Positions 46,210 through 57,826 of a stretch of DNA of 64,000 nucleotides are shown piece by piece. The stretch is from Cryptomeria japonica (taxonomy: Eukaryota; Streptophyta; Pinopsida; Cupressales; Cupressaceae). The notes below the pieces were generated by a model. The model had not been told where the DNA came from. It saw nothing but the letters and a program-made list of their open reading frames with translations, and searched no databases. A program made the translations under genes and the position numbers. Where the stretch lies: positions 604,395,644 through 604,459,643 of the forward strand of contig NC_081415.1 in the NCBI RefSeq assembly GCF_030272615.1, given 5' to 3'. Each line of letters opens with the position of its first letter. Position 1 is the stretch's first letter.

Positions 46210-47457
46210 AGTTATGAATGTAGGAGAAATGTATCTCAATCCTACAATAGTTTTTCAAATCCATCATTCAATGTAAGTGTTAAATTCTATCATTGTCAAA
46301 ACTTCAGACACATTGCAAAACATTGTAAACTTTGGACAACCAAGAAAAAGAAGACAATGTCAATATCTGAACCAAATGTAAATTCAAAACAGAATGGAAC
46401 AACATAAATCAAATCAAGTTTGGGTAGAAAAATAAAAGGAAAAGGCTGAGTTGAGTTTCATTGTTCATAATGCCCTACATGCTGAAAGGAAAAACTTATG
46501 GGTGGTAGACAATGGCTACTCCAACCACATGACTGGTGATAAGAAGAAATTCATCAAATTAGAAGATTGGAATGGTGGTTCTGTGAGTTTTGGAGACAAC
46601 TCATAAATCAAGACCAAGGGTAGAGGTACACTAAATATTGATGGCAAGTTGAAATCTCATGATGTATATTATGTGGAAGGTCTGAAGTACACTTTTCTAA
46701 GTGTAAGTCAAATGTGTGACAAGGGATAGAAGCTTACATTTGACTCAAAAGGATGTCAAATCAGAAAAGAAAGAAATTGACAACTTGTTGCTCAAGGTAA
46801 AAGGATAGATGGCAATGTGTACAACCCTAAGGAGTGTTTTGAATCTCAATGTATGATGGGACATGTTGATGAGAGTCAGATGTGGCATAGAAAATTGGGT
46901 CATATAAATTTCATAACTTTGGTAAGGTCAATAAGAGAGGGTATGTTAGGCACATACCTCAGATTATTAAGCCAACAAGAACCTTCTATAATGAGTGTCA
47001 AAGAGGTGAGAAAATAAAGGTTATCTTTAAGACAAAAGAATACTCAACTACACAACCTCTTGAGATTGTGCATACTGATTTATGTTGGCCTAATAGAACA
47101 AGAGCCCTAAATGGAGAAAGATACTTCATACTACTTATAGATGACTTTTAACAGATGACATGGGTCACCTTATTGCAAGAAAAATCACAGGCTTTTGAAA
47201 GATTCAAAATATTCAAAAAGATGGTAGAAAAGGAAAGTGGATACAAGCTTAAATATCTAAGATCAGACCCTGGAGGTGAGTTTACATGAAATAAATTTGA
47301 AGACTACTATGAGAGGCATGGAATCAGAAGACAATATTCAACCCTTAGGACAACACAACAAAATGGTATTGTCAAAAGGAAGAATAGAATAATCAAAGAG
47401 ATGACAAGAACGATGTTAAATGAAGCTAATGAAAAGAGACCCTCAATATGAGATGAC
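46210..47457 (+). pseudogene. Second copy of B: zinc knuckles, protease, GAG-pre-integrase, integrase
   Basis: This matches 27918-29160 at about 93% by eye. It shows FYHCQNFRHIAKHCK (knuckle, partly lost), LWVVDNGYSNHMTGDKKKF (catalytic DSG read as DNG; B copy 1 has YNG), QMWHRKLGHINF, VHTDLCWPNRTRAL, YLRSDPGGEF and QQNGIVKRKN (catalytic Glu replaced by Lys). Many stops are present. It is interrupted at 47453-47457 (ATGAC) by X2 and resumes at 55080. Confidence 0.85.
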
Positions 47458-48601
47458 TAATGAATACTAAGAGGGGGGGTGAATTAGTATACCAAAAATT
47501 AGTGAACTCAAACCCTTAAACAATTTAGCAGTTAATCAGTACAACAAATTTCCAAACAAACCAGTTAAGATAATGCAAACCAAACATCAAATAAAGCATT
47601 CACCCACAAGAGCACAATCACCATAACACAAGAGGTTTTGATGTGGAAACCCAAATGGGAAAAACCATGGTGAGCTGAAACTCACAAGTAACTATCTGCA
47701 AAATAGTAACCAAACCGGTTAAGGTCATACAATGTTCTTCATTAGAACAGATCCTGTTAGGAATCTAGATCTCTATTAGGAGATAAGTCATGTTAAAGAA
47801 TACCTTTTGAGAGGATTTCAGATCCATAGTTGTGAACCACCTTGTTAGAGGATTTACAAAAGCTTTGCCAGGCCTACCCGGTTAAGGGTTTCAAACTTGT
47901 CGAAGATGTGAGTAATCAACAAGTGAGTGATCTAGATACTAGCACAGTATGCTTGGTTAGATCTTTGATAGCTCATTGTTAATGCACATTTAGCATTACT
48001 TCTATCTTCAGTATCTCCACACTCTATTTCTTCACATAGACCTAATCTTTTCTTCTGTGATCACACATACAAAAACCTCATGCACTTCTAAAACCCTATC
48101 AACACCTAAAACCCTAGACATGATGTCCTTATAAAGGAATCTGATTTCATGTCGGTCCAATGGGATTACATTACAAGTTCCTAGGTTCAGTGCATCTAGA
48201 CATATCTGGTAACACCGCACAAAATAACGGCCAAAGTGTCGGTGGATGATAACTCATCACAGAAATATTGGTTGGTAACTCATCACAAAGTAATACTAGT
48301 TTATTACCGATTACTAGTTCATACATTTTACTAATTACTGGTTTGTCAAAATGAAGATTGGGAAAATGTTAACAACCTCCTTGTTCCTTCATACCACTTT
48401 GGGATCCTCGTACCGCTTGAGGTCTTCATACCACTTTGTGACTGGTAAACATCTTCTGTAAAGCACCGATAGTCTAAAGACTATAATTCATAATACCAGT
48501 TGGACCAATTACCGGTTGAGCATAACTCATACATAGGGAAGGGATCATAAAACATGTGTGTGTCCATCAATGACAATCACAACATCATCAAAATGCTAAC
48601 A
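47458..48601 (-). repeat. 3' LTR of X2
   Basis: This 1144-bp LTR starts TAATGAATACTAAG on the plus strand (TG mutated to TA) and ends AAAATGCTAACA. It pairs with 53944-55074. Confidence 0.9.
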
Positions 48602-48873
48602 ATCTCTCCCTTTGGTATTGATGGCAAAACTTAGGAAAATTTTGACATCTAAGTGTTTTACAGCAAAAATATGACATAATCAAAATTACTCCCCCTAAGC
48701 ATATACACTATCCCTTTTTGCAGAAAATACAATGTATACTACTCCCTTAAAGAAATAACATGAAAGTATACATAAAATTCACCAAAATTTAGATACTACT
48801 CCCAATTTGCCAACAATGAAAATTTTCTGCAGAATAACCCCTGTTTCTCATTATCATTAAAATAAATAAGTTT
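48602..48873 (-). other. Polypurine tract and 3' untranslated region of X2
   Basis: The tract at 48602-48614 reads AAAGGGAGAGAT on the minus strand next to the LTR start TGTTAGCATT. The remainder is AT-rich, with a second CTCCCCCT tract near 48690, and has no gene. Confidence 0.8.
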
Positions 48874-51800
48874 TTATGACAATAATGAGTGAAACTTATC
48901 AAAAACTAATTTAAAATCCTGCATAAAAGTCTTCATGGATACTAACCATGACTCTAGTAATGAGGTAGCCACCTCACTTTCCATCTACGTCTGTGATACC
49001 TATTCTTCCATGGCATCAATTGTGCTCATCTCTTGAGTGGCTGTTAATGCTTCCAGATTAAGAAAGCACTTCTGAAGAATTTGTAGTTTAGGTAATAAAA
49101 CCAGTTGAAGCTCTTGCAAATCTCTTGCCCGATTGCTAATCTCCACTTCTATTCTGGCAAACTGAAGCTGATACCGGTGCACAGTTTTCCCATATGTAGT
49201 AAAAGAATCATAGGGCGTCTTAAAGGTGCTTATGTATGCCTGCAAATCTGATTGCAGATTATCCTTTTGTGCAAGCACATCATCACAAAATAGATGGAGT
49301 TGGCTGACTTTTCTTAACAGTAGCTTGCCCTCATCCATAGCATCTCTTATGTTCTTCTGCTGTTTCAGAAGTTTAGACTGGAGCTCGTACAATTTCTTCA
49401 CTAAGGCAGTGTTTAGTGCCTTTGATGCTTCTTTATTGTATTAGCTTCAACAAATTCTTCCAAGCATTGTACTTGGTCCTCTAAAACAATATAGAGAAGC
49501 TTTAGTTGGACCAGAGAGGAATCGGTACTGGTGAGGTTAGTACAGGGAATCAAACTGGTAAGAGTGTCAACCGTAGTTTGAATACCATCTTGCTCCTTTT
49601 TCCTCCTTAATGCTTCCACTCGCTCTTGTGCAAGCTTAATGCTTTGGAGCAGCTCCAATTCATTTGTAGATTGGAGGTCAATAGGATTGGTGATGTTAGC
49701 TAGTTTGGCTTGACCATCGATTGCCTTTGGGGTCTCCATTTGTGTGCTCTTTGCTGCTTCCTTCTTCTCTTCAGCTCTTTGCTTTTCCTCTTCTACCTTC
49801 TTTTTCTCCTCTTCTTCTTTCTTTTTCTTCTCTTCTCCCTTCTTCCTTTGTTCTTCCTTCCACTTCTCCTCATTTTGTTTCCTCTTCTCTTCTCCTCTTC
49901 TTTCTACTTCTCCTATTCTTTCTTTTTCTCTTCTTCTTTCTTTTTCTCTTCCTCTTTCTTCTTTTCCTCTTCCTTCCTTTCCTCTTCTTCTTTCCTTTTC
50001 TCTTCCTCTTTCTTCTTCTCCTCCTCTTTCTTCTTTTCTTCTTCTTTCCTCTTTTCCTCTTCTTTCCTCTTCTCTTCTTCCTATTTCCTCTTCTTCTCTT
50101 CCTGTTTCCTCTTCTCTTTTTCCTGTTTCGCTTGCTCTTTGTCAGCCTTTTCTTTGTCCTATCTCTCCTTGTCTTCATTTTCTTTTTCAGCATCTAGAGT
50201 GACATCTTCAACATCTAACACATCAACATCAATTGTGTCTACCTATTTTGTTGCTCTTTCTCCTTTATCATCAAATTTCTCATCCAGTTTTTTGGTTTTC
50301 GGTTCCTATTCGGCCTTCTTGTTGGTCTCAAACACTTGGTGCAATCTTATAGTGGCTTTGGCATGGGAGCGTGTTTCTTTCACCACTTCAGAGACTTTAC
50401 CTTCCAGTAACAAGAGTCTTCTTCTTCTCATGAAGAAGTGGCCTTTGTACTTATCCATGATTTCATAGAGCTCAGAATTTGACACATCAAGAAAATATTG
50501 TGCAAAGATTTCCTGTCTTATTTCCTGTTCTTTTTCAATGGCAATGCGCCATTTGTTATCTAAAGAATTTTATAAAGAATCCAGTGTCACCCATCTAATT
50601 TTTGATGGCGATTGGTCATTAATACATAGATATTGGATGACTTCCTATTCAACTTCCTTTTTTTCATTATCATTAAAATCATCAAAGTGATCTATTAAAT
50701 AACTTAGCACTTTTCTCCTAACATTCTTGATAGTCCTTTGACAATGTGTCAAGGGTTTGTAAGAGGAAATGTCTATATTTACCGGTGCTGATGATGCCAG
50801 TTCATTTTTGGTTGTCTTTGCCTTCTTCCTTGTTTACCTAGTCTTCTTAGGCTGCACTTCAGGTTCTATATCCTCAGAATCTGGTGAGTTTCTCTTAGTC
50901 TTCCACTTTCTTTCAAAAACCTTGGCAGGTGCAACTTTTGATTTCTTCTTGGCAGGTGACCGCTTGGTCACTTTAGGACTTACTGAGGTAACCAGTGTCG
51001 ATACCGATGGCACTGCCTTTCCCTTCTTCACTAAAGGTTCTTCAACCAGTTTTATCCTTTCCAAGTAGGTGTTGGCTCTCTTCTTCTTCAGATCAAGAGG
51101 CAAGGCAAGTAGGGTAGAGGCATACCCATCTAGCATGCCATACATCACCTCATATCCCATGGGTTCAACTTTTTCCTTTCTGGGCTCAACCGCCTCCATT
51201 ATGCACTTATCTACTCTGATGGTAAAGCAAATGTCCTCTTCATACTTCTTAATGATGTCTCCAGATATCCTCATCCTTTGGCTCATCTTCTATCTAAATT
51301 AATCAAAATATTTGTTCAAGACCTCAGGATATCCGGTTCCCACTGCTTGGAGACTTTCCATAGTTTTTTTGGTGACCGGTTGGTCAGCAGACCATTGAAT
51401 ATCACCGACTCCAAGAAAATAGCTTTGAAAGTAGAAAAATAGACCTACCAAAAGTTATCCAAATTTGAATCTTAGGGAATTGTCATGTTTGATAGACTTT
51501 AGGTTTATTAACAGTTGCTTCTGCATATAGATGCGTAGATCAAATGACACATCTTCCATGATCATTTTGTAGACATTATTTATTGCAGCAGCAGAGATAG
51601 AGTTTATTCTACTACCATAGAATGTCCGGTATCCGGTCACCATGCAAGCATACTTGACCAAATCATCCTTGATGGTGTTGAAAGTCATTCCCCATTGGTC
51701 GCTCATAGAACCGGTGAGCTTAGTCATTTCAGTCTTGATGACTTTTCTTAGGGTTGGAACCTCACCAGTGTTGTAGAAACCAGTGATAGCATGAATGGCT

Positions 51801-52162
51801 TCAATCATAATGTCATGTGTCCTTTCGAGATACATCTTGTCACCATGCACTCTGCTCAGGATGATGCGGATGTGATCTTCTATAAATTCTTTAAGAAAGT
51901 ACACCGCATTGTGAAGTTTCTTTCTCTCCAGGATGTTGTATTCTGGTTTGATCTTCTTGTCATCCCCACAGAATAGACCTAGTTGGGAATGAATTGCTAA
52001 GGATCCTAGGTCTTCTAGTTTACAATCAATGTACCCTAAAATATCATCTTTCACTATGACTCCAACAGGTATCTAGGATAGGGTATTGTATTTCATCTTC
52101 CGTTGGATAAAATCCATTGAATCGACAGGTGTACTAGAACTGGAGTGTGATGCAGAAGCCAT
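48874..52162 (-). pseudogene. X2 ORF2, novel long retrotransposon protein
   Basis: It starts at ATG 52162 (MASASHSSSSTPVDSMDFIQ) and ends at TAA 48874-48876, about 1096 codons with a net frameshift. N-terminal domain (52060-51350): GYIDCKLEDLGSLAIHSQLG, HIRIILSRVHGDKMYLE, IHAITGFYNTGEVPTLRK, YACMVTGYRTFYGSRINSIS, NVYKMIMEDVSFDL and FKFG then LLVGLFFYF. X3 shares the CKI.DLGSL opening. A basic segment (51290-50830, KVTKRSPAKKKSKVAPAKVF) and a long Lys/Glu tract (about 50190-49760) follow. The C-terminal coiled coil (49739-48874) contains ELLQSIKLAQERVEALRRKK and ends LVFDKFHSLLS. The function is unknown; no enzyme motif is seen. Confidence 0.83.
49760..50193 (-). repeat. Purine-rich coding tract encoding a Lys/Glu-rich helix in X2 ORF2
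   Basis: About 430 bp is nearly all purine on the minus strand. In the ORF2 frame it encodes EEKKK/EEEKRK-type repeats, as expected for a charged single helix or coiled coil. In other frames it gives Lys/Arg-rich or (plus strand) Ser/Phe/Leu-rich open frames, which are artefacts. Slippage in this tract is a likely source of the frame changes in ORF2. Confidence 0.8.
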
Positions 52163-52612
52163 GATTAACTGATAAACAAGAATTTCAATAAATACCTTCA
52201 GAATTTTGAGATATAGGGTTTGCAAATTTACCTTCTCTTCACACCACTTTGGTTGCTAGATTATTGCTTTGTGTTCTTCATTTGATTGATTGACACTATC
52301 TCCAGATTCAGCTGCAAAGATTTGAAATCTCTCTGAATCGCAAGTTGAATCTCCTTTTGTCGCTCTGCTCTTGAAAAATTCTTCGCTCAAAAACTAATAA
52401 GTGAAAATGACTTGAAAAACCCTTTTTAAACAAATTCTTCACCTACCATAATAAATGCTCCATCGCTAGGGCACAAACCCTAATTTGCCTTTTACTGCTT
52501 CACAACATTTTGCCGATTGTTAGGTAATGCATACCGGTTAAGGTCTTTTATCAATGTAAACTAGGGGTTCGAAACATTTCACCGATTTGTTCCCCCTAAG
52601 CTTTTCTCAAGC

Positions 52613-53893
52613 TTAGTTTGTCAGTTCAAAGACTTCCACACTAGGTGCAGAAACTGATTCATCTTGTGACACTTCTTCAAGTTTCTTTTTCCATGTTTTA
52701 TTCATTCCTGCTTGAATGGTTTCAACATCAATCTTTCCTTTTGGAGTGACCAGTATGTCATCTGATAGGCTTTTTCTCATCCTGCAGGTTCTAGCAGGGT
52801 GTCCTAGTTTGTTGCAATGATATCATACCATTCCAGGTGTTCTCCATGGTCCATTGTTCAATCTACCATTCTTCCTCCTGCATGTTGCCACAGTGTGACC
52901 GCTACCATGGTAAATCAAATAGGTTCCTCTCCAACTGGTTGCTACTTGATAGCCACCACCACCTGACTAATGGTCATAGGCATTATACCGGTTTGGATTC
53001 TAGTTCACAGAGGATTCAAGAAAAACTCCTTGAGTCCTTTGAGGATATCTCTCAATGTTGTGCATAATAGACCTGCATTCAAATGCTCTATGCCCAAACT
53101 TGTTGCATGCATAACAGTTACCATTGAATCTATTGGATCTAGGCTTATTGTTTAGAAAATAAGGAAAATTATTGTAAGCCTTATTTCTACACACATTAGT
53201 AGTATGTCCTTCCTTGAGACAATTAAAGCAAACAGGTTTAAACTTTTGCTTACCTTTATCCTTTGGTGCCAGTTGCTTCTTTGATGCTCCATCTTTTGTT
53301 CCAGAGGTCTCACCTTCCTCATAGCCAAAAAAACCAAGTCCAGTGGTATTCTTTACCGGTTTTGCTGATTCAAGCTTTTGTTCTAGCTTAATAGTACTCT
53401 TATTGAATTTGGCAAGTATTTCCTTTGACTCAGTGAGCTCCATGGAAATAGAAGCATTAGATTCCTTCAAGGTTGCATTCTTAGAAATAGCCATATTTAG
53501 TTCACCTTGCATTTCTTCTTTTTAAACTTTACTCTCTTAGAGATGAGCAGTAAGGGCACTAATTTCTTGCTTTAGCTTGGAGATCTCATGATCTTTGTCT
53601 TTTACCAAGTCTTCAGGTTTCCTCCTGTTCTCAAGCTCTTGGAACATTCTAATAATCAGTCCTTCCAATCCCCTTCTCAGGTTAGCATTAGATTCATTCA
53701 TTTTTTCAACTTCTTCAACTAAGGCTTCCATGTCTACTTCATCAGAGGAACTACTTTCAGTAAGCTCCATTAGTTTCTCAGCATGCTCTCTTCTCTTTGC
53801 TAGAGAGGCTTTATATTTGACTTTAAGTTAATCAAAGGTTTTCTCAGTCTGAGTGAGATGATGATTAAGCTCCCTCACAGTGTATTCCCTCAT
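52613..53893 (-). pseudogene. X2 ORF1, gag-like coiled-coil and zinc-knuckle protein
   Basis: ATG 53893 (MREYTVRELNHHLTQTEKTF) to TAA 52613 is 427 codons in a single frame with about six stops. Coiled-coil segments: VDMEALVEEVEKMNESNANL, VKDKDHEISKLKQEISALTA. The linker NTTGLGFFGYEEGETSG is followed by CFNCLKEGHTTNVC and CYACNKFGHRAFEC (both complete CX2CX4HX4C), a degenerate YHGSGHTVATC and YHCNKLGHPARTC. X3 ORF1 (432 codons) matches in order and length. Probable role: gag-like RNA binding and particle assembly. Confidence 0.87.
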
Positions 53894-53928
53894 ATCTCCT
53901 TCCAAGTGGTTAAACTTATAGAAAGGTT

Positions 53929-53941
53929 GGCTTTGATACCA
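53929..53941 (-). other. Primer-binding site of X2
   Basis: The minus strand reads TGGTATCAAAGCC, one mismatch to the initiator-Met primer site, 2 bases from the LTR start at 53944. Confidence 0.92.
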
Positions 53942-53943
53942 AT

Positions 53944-55074
53944 TGATGAATACTAAGAGAGGGGGGTGAATTAGTATACCAAAAATTAGTGAACACAAAC
54001 CCTTAAACAATTTAGCAGTTAACCGGTACAACAAATTTACTAAAAAAATGGTTAAGATATATGCAAACCAAACAACAAATAAAGAATTCACCCACAAGAG
54101 CGCAATTACCATAACACAAGAGGTTTTGACATGGAAACCCAAATGGGAAAAACCATGGTGAGCTAAAACTCACAAGTAACTATCTGCAAAATAGTAACTA
54201 GACCAGTTAAGGTCATACAATGTTCTTCACCAGAACAAATCCTGTTAGGAATCTAGATCTCTGTTAGGAGATAAGTCCTGTTAAAGATTACCTTGTGAGA
54301 GGATTTTAGATCCATAGTTGTGAACCACCTTGTTAGAGGATTTACAAAGGCTTTGCCAGGCCTACCCAGTTAAGGGTTTTAGACTTGTCGAAGATGTGAG
54401 TAATCAACAAGTGAGTGATCTAGATACTAGCACAGTATGCTTGGTTAGATCCTTGATTGCTCATTGTTAATGCACATTTAGCATTACTTCAGTCTTCAGT
54501 ATCTCCACACTTTGTTTCTTCACACAGACCTAATCTTTTCTTCTATGATCGCACATACAAAAACCTCATGCACTTCTAAAACCCTATCAACACCTAAAAC
54601 CCTAGAAATGATGTCCTTATAAAGGAATCTGATTTCATGTCAGTCCAATAGGATTACATTACAAGTTCCTAGGTTCAGTGCATCTAGACATATTTGGTAA
54701 CACCACACAAAATCACAACCAAAGTGTCCGTGGATGATAACTCATCACAGAAATACCAGTTGGTAACTCATCATAGAGTAATACTGGTTTATTACTGATT
54801 ACCGGTTCATACATTTTATTAATTACCGATGTCAAAATAAAGACTGGGAAAATGTTAACAACTGCTTTGTTCCTTCATACGGCTTTGGGATCCTCGAACT
54901 GCTTGAGGTCTTCACTGGTAAACATCTTCTGCAAAGCATCGATAGTCTAAAGACTGTAATTCATAATACTGGTTGGAACAATTACTAGTTGAGCATAGCT
55001 CATACATAGGGAAGGGATCATAAAACAAGTGTATGGTCATCAATGACAATCATAACATCAACAAAATGCCAACT
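53944..55074 (-). repeat. 5' LTR of X2
   Basis: This 1131-bp LTR starts TGATGAATACTAAG on the plus strand and ends AAATGCCAACT (CA mutated to CT). It is followed by AGGAC and then B copy 2 sequence. Confidence 0.88.
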
Positions 55075-55427
55075 AGGACACCTAATGACACTTAATGAAT
55101 TATGGTATGATAGGAGACCCTCAATCAAGTATTTCAAGGTGTTTGGTATAAAATGATATATCAAAAGAAATGAAGATGGATTAAGTAGATTTGAATCAAA
55201 AAGTGATGAAGGTATCTTGGGTAAGTGCACCAAGATGGTGAACAAAAAGGGGGGTATAAGTGACCACTTTTTTTTTGAAAATAGGTAAACCTACACTTCA
55301 AAGACATATTTGAAGGTCATGCAGTCAAAAATAGGAGTTAAGATAGAATAAGAATTGTATTACTCCAAATATATTTTTCAAACTACTAAAGTTTTTTAAA
55401 ATTGGATAAGATTAAGAGGTTCAAACC
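55075..55427 (+). pseudogene. Second copy of B: integrase C-terminal remnant and pol-deletion junction
   Basis: This continues the second B copy after X2 and matches 29160-29513, including the junction GGTATCTTGGGTAAGTGCAC where reverse transcriptase is missing, and the end GAGGTTCAAAC. The empty CAAACCTCT here is the uninterrupted form of A's insertion site. Confidence 0.88.
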
Positions 55428-56647
55428 TCTCGCGCACGAAAAATTGTTCCTAATTTTTTCAGAAAAAATATAACATAGTTGTTTTCATGCACTGCACAAA
55501 ATATAGAGTTAGATTTAGTATTTTGCAAAACCCTTTGGTAGGATAATAGGTAAGAGTGAGATCTATTCGTGCGTTGGGTATAACTTGCATCAAAATAATT
55601 GAAAATACAAACTTTTGTTTTTAAAAGTGTATAGAATCTAGTGTAGAACAATAATATGTAATTTATTTTTAATTTGGTCAATTATATCAAAAATTATTAA
55701 AAAAATGGTCGACATATGTTTGTGAGGACTGTCAAGGCATTGGTAAAGAAAATTAAAGTTTATTATGGTGGTAATTTTATGGTGCCCACTTGATCATTTG
55801 TAAACCTTATGATGGGAAAGTCAATAAATCATGTTAGAAGATGAAAAAATGTGTAAGGGACAAAAATGGAGGGAAAATGGGCTTGCAAGCCTTAGGGTCA
55901 TTTTCCAACCCTCTTACCAAGCCAAAACCTGCATGGGTTCTGATGTGCAAGATAATTTGCTTGGGTTTTGAAAAACAAAAAAGTACCATTCATAGTTCTA
56001 CATAACCCATATGGGTTATGTAGAACTAAAACCATCATTTTGAGTTTCACAAAACCCATACGGGTTATGAAGACATCAAAATCTGTGCTTGTAAACTTGG
56101 TATTTACTACACATATGTATATACATATGTATATAATATGTGTTTATGTATGTATATATGCATATCTATAGTTATATATACATATATTTATATAGATATA
56201 TGTATATATGTTTTTATACATGCATGTCCCTCTTCTTTTTCTCTCTCTTGTCCTCCTTCCCCATCACTGTCTCTATCTATTCTGAGCCCTAATTATCATC
56301 CTTGATTTATATCTCATCTCTCTCCCCCTCACACTTCTCTCTATCTATTCTCTCATCCTCTTCTCCTTCGTGTTCTCTCTCTACCTCATGTCTCTCACCC
56401 TCTCCTCTCTCTATATCTCTCTCTCTCTCTCTCATTATCCTATCCTCTTATCACCCTCTCCCCCTTCTCTCTCTTTCTCTCCCCCCTTTCCATCTCCCTC
56501 CTCTCCCTCCCCCTATCCTTATCTTATCCTATTCTCTCTCTCCCCATCCCCCTATCTTGACCCTACTCTCTCTCTCTCTCTATGTGTGTGTGTGTGTGTC
56601 TCCTAATCTCTCTCTCTCCCTCTCCCTCCCTCCCCCTCTCCTTATCC

Positions 56648-56686
<39 letters not shown>

Positions 56687-56741
56687 TCCTTTTCCCAATC
56701 ACCCTCTCTCTCCCTCCCTCCATCCCCCTCTCCTTATCCTA

Positions 56742-56779
<38 letters not shown>

Positions 56780-56830
56780 TTCCTAATCCTATTATCACCC
56801 ATTCTCCCTTCTCTTTCTTTCCCTATCTCT
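55428..56830 (+). repeat. Downstream sequence of B, second copy, microsatellite-rich
   Basis: This matches 44684-46130 in order. It contains CT tracts (about 56404-56433, 56564-56580, 56650-56686, 56744-56776) and a GT run (about 56583-56600) where the first copy has CA. There is no gene; Ser/Leu/Pro open frames at 56302-56935 are repeat artefacts. Confidence 0.82.
55993..56028. repeat. Perfect 36-bp palindrome
   Basis: The arms TAGTTCTACATAACCCAT and ATGGGTTATGTAGAACTA are exact reverse complements with no loop. The first copy (45404-45439) has the same palindrome with two mismatched pairs. Confidence 0.95.
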
Positions 56831-56948
56831 CTCCCAATAATGGTTTGGATCTCAAAGATCACCCTGGATGTACTAACATGCATTTGTGTGGTCAATAACC
56901 TCTCAGGTACACATATAAACCTAGAGGTCTATTAGGCCATGTGGGATT
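56831..56948. other. Unassigned sequence left of X1b
   Basis: 118 bp with no match elsewhere in the window and no coding signal. It may be the original flank of the duplicated B segment. Confidence 0.4.
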
Positions 56949-57755
56949 TGTTGGCATTATACACTCAATGAGAATATGGTTGATGTTGTCATTGATGGCA
57001 ACCAACTGGTAACAGGTTGAACAAGTTCACCGACATCACAGATATCATACATCGGCTGGCACAACAAAGGCACATTCACCGACATCTAGATTACACCAGC
57101 AATGAAGTATATCAGCTCTCAGGCCAACATGCGACAAATTTTTGTTTATATGAATTTTATTGTAAATATAATTAATTATTTGTAAGACGACATGATGTAT
57201 TGTAAAGACTCATATATGTATGAGATTTGATAGATCATTTTGTAGAAGGAAGGACATTTTTGTAATAGCATGGAATAGAAGGATATTATGTAAAGACAAC
57301 AAAAGGTTTTGGTTAAGGTATCTGACTAAGCTTGAACTGGTACTGAACCAAGCATTAGAGATGCTATTTTGAGCCATACATTGTATTGGATTTAATTATC
57401 CATTTTTTAGTCAGTGAGACTCTTCTATTGACCAATGAACTCTAGGCTGTTGACCTTCCTGCATGTGTAGGCCCCTATTGTATGTAATATTTATTCATAT
57501 TGACCAGTGAGTAAATATTGTGGGTCACAAATCCCACTGAGGTTTTTCCCATACCGGGTTTCCTCACTAAAATATCTTGTGTTATGGTGTGTATTTATGT
57601 TGTCTCTATTATTTCTATTTGTTGCATTATTTCTTGTTTACCGATACATTAATTTAAGTTGCAAAGTTGTAAATAAGTTCAAATATTCCATAAACCGATT
57701 AGACACTGATTCACCCCCCCTCTTAGTGTCTTTGGGATTTTCATAGCATCTAACA
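56949..57755 (+). repeat. 5' LTR of X1b
   Basis: This 807-bp LTR runs TGTTGGCATTATACACTC...GCATCTAACA. The block TGTGGGTCACAAATCCCACT near 57518 recurs in both N LTRs in reverse orientation. Confidence 0.92.
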
Positions 57756-57757
57756 AT

Positions 57758-57770
57758 TAGTATCAAAGCT
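57758..57770 (+). other. Degenerate primer-binding site of X1b
   Basis: TAGTATCAAAGCT matches the initiator-Met primer site at 10 of 13 positions. The following TGGTCCTCTATTT matches the corresponding N sequence. Confidence 0.85.
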
Positions 57771-57826
57771 TGGTCCTCTATTTGCAAAATCCTAACAGCT
57801 TGAGGAAGATTCTGAAACCGGTATCG

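Larger units (their letters stand above)
47458..55074 (-). mobile_element. Non-autonomous LTR element X2 (gag-like ORF1 plus novel ORF2)
   Basis: The 7.6-kb minus-strand element has LTRs 47458-48601 and 53944-55074, a primer site, ORF1 (53893-52613), ORF2 (52162-48874) and a polypurine tract. Target duplication is ATGAC on the left and AGGAC on the right (4 of 5). The uninterrupted homologous site in B copy 1 (about 29150-29170) confirms the insertion point. No polymerase, protease or integrase is present. ORF order and motifs match X3. Confidence 0.9.

Noticed and set aside
49710-50468. 252-residue plus-strand frame rich in Ser, Phe and Leu, resembling a membrane protein
   Set aside because: It is the antisense of the Lys/Glu-rich ORF2 tract of X2; the open length comes from absence of stops in polypyrimidine.
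57507-57746. Plus-strand frame in X1b LTR repeated at 63135-63362 and antisense in the N LTRs
   Set aside because: Repetition follows from LTR homology; frame length differs between copies and contains no recognisable domain.
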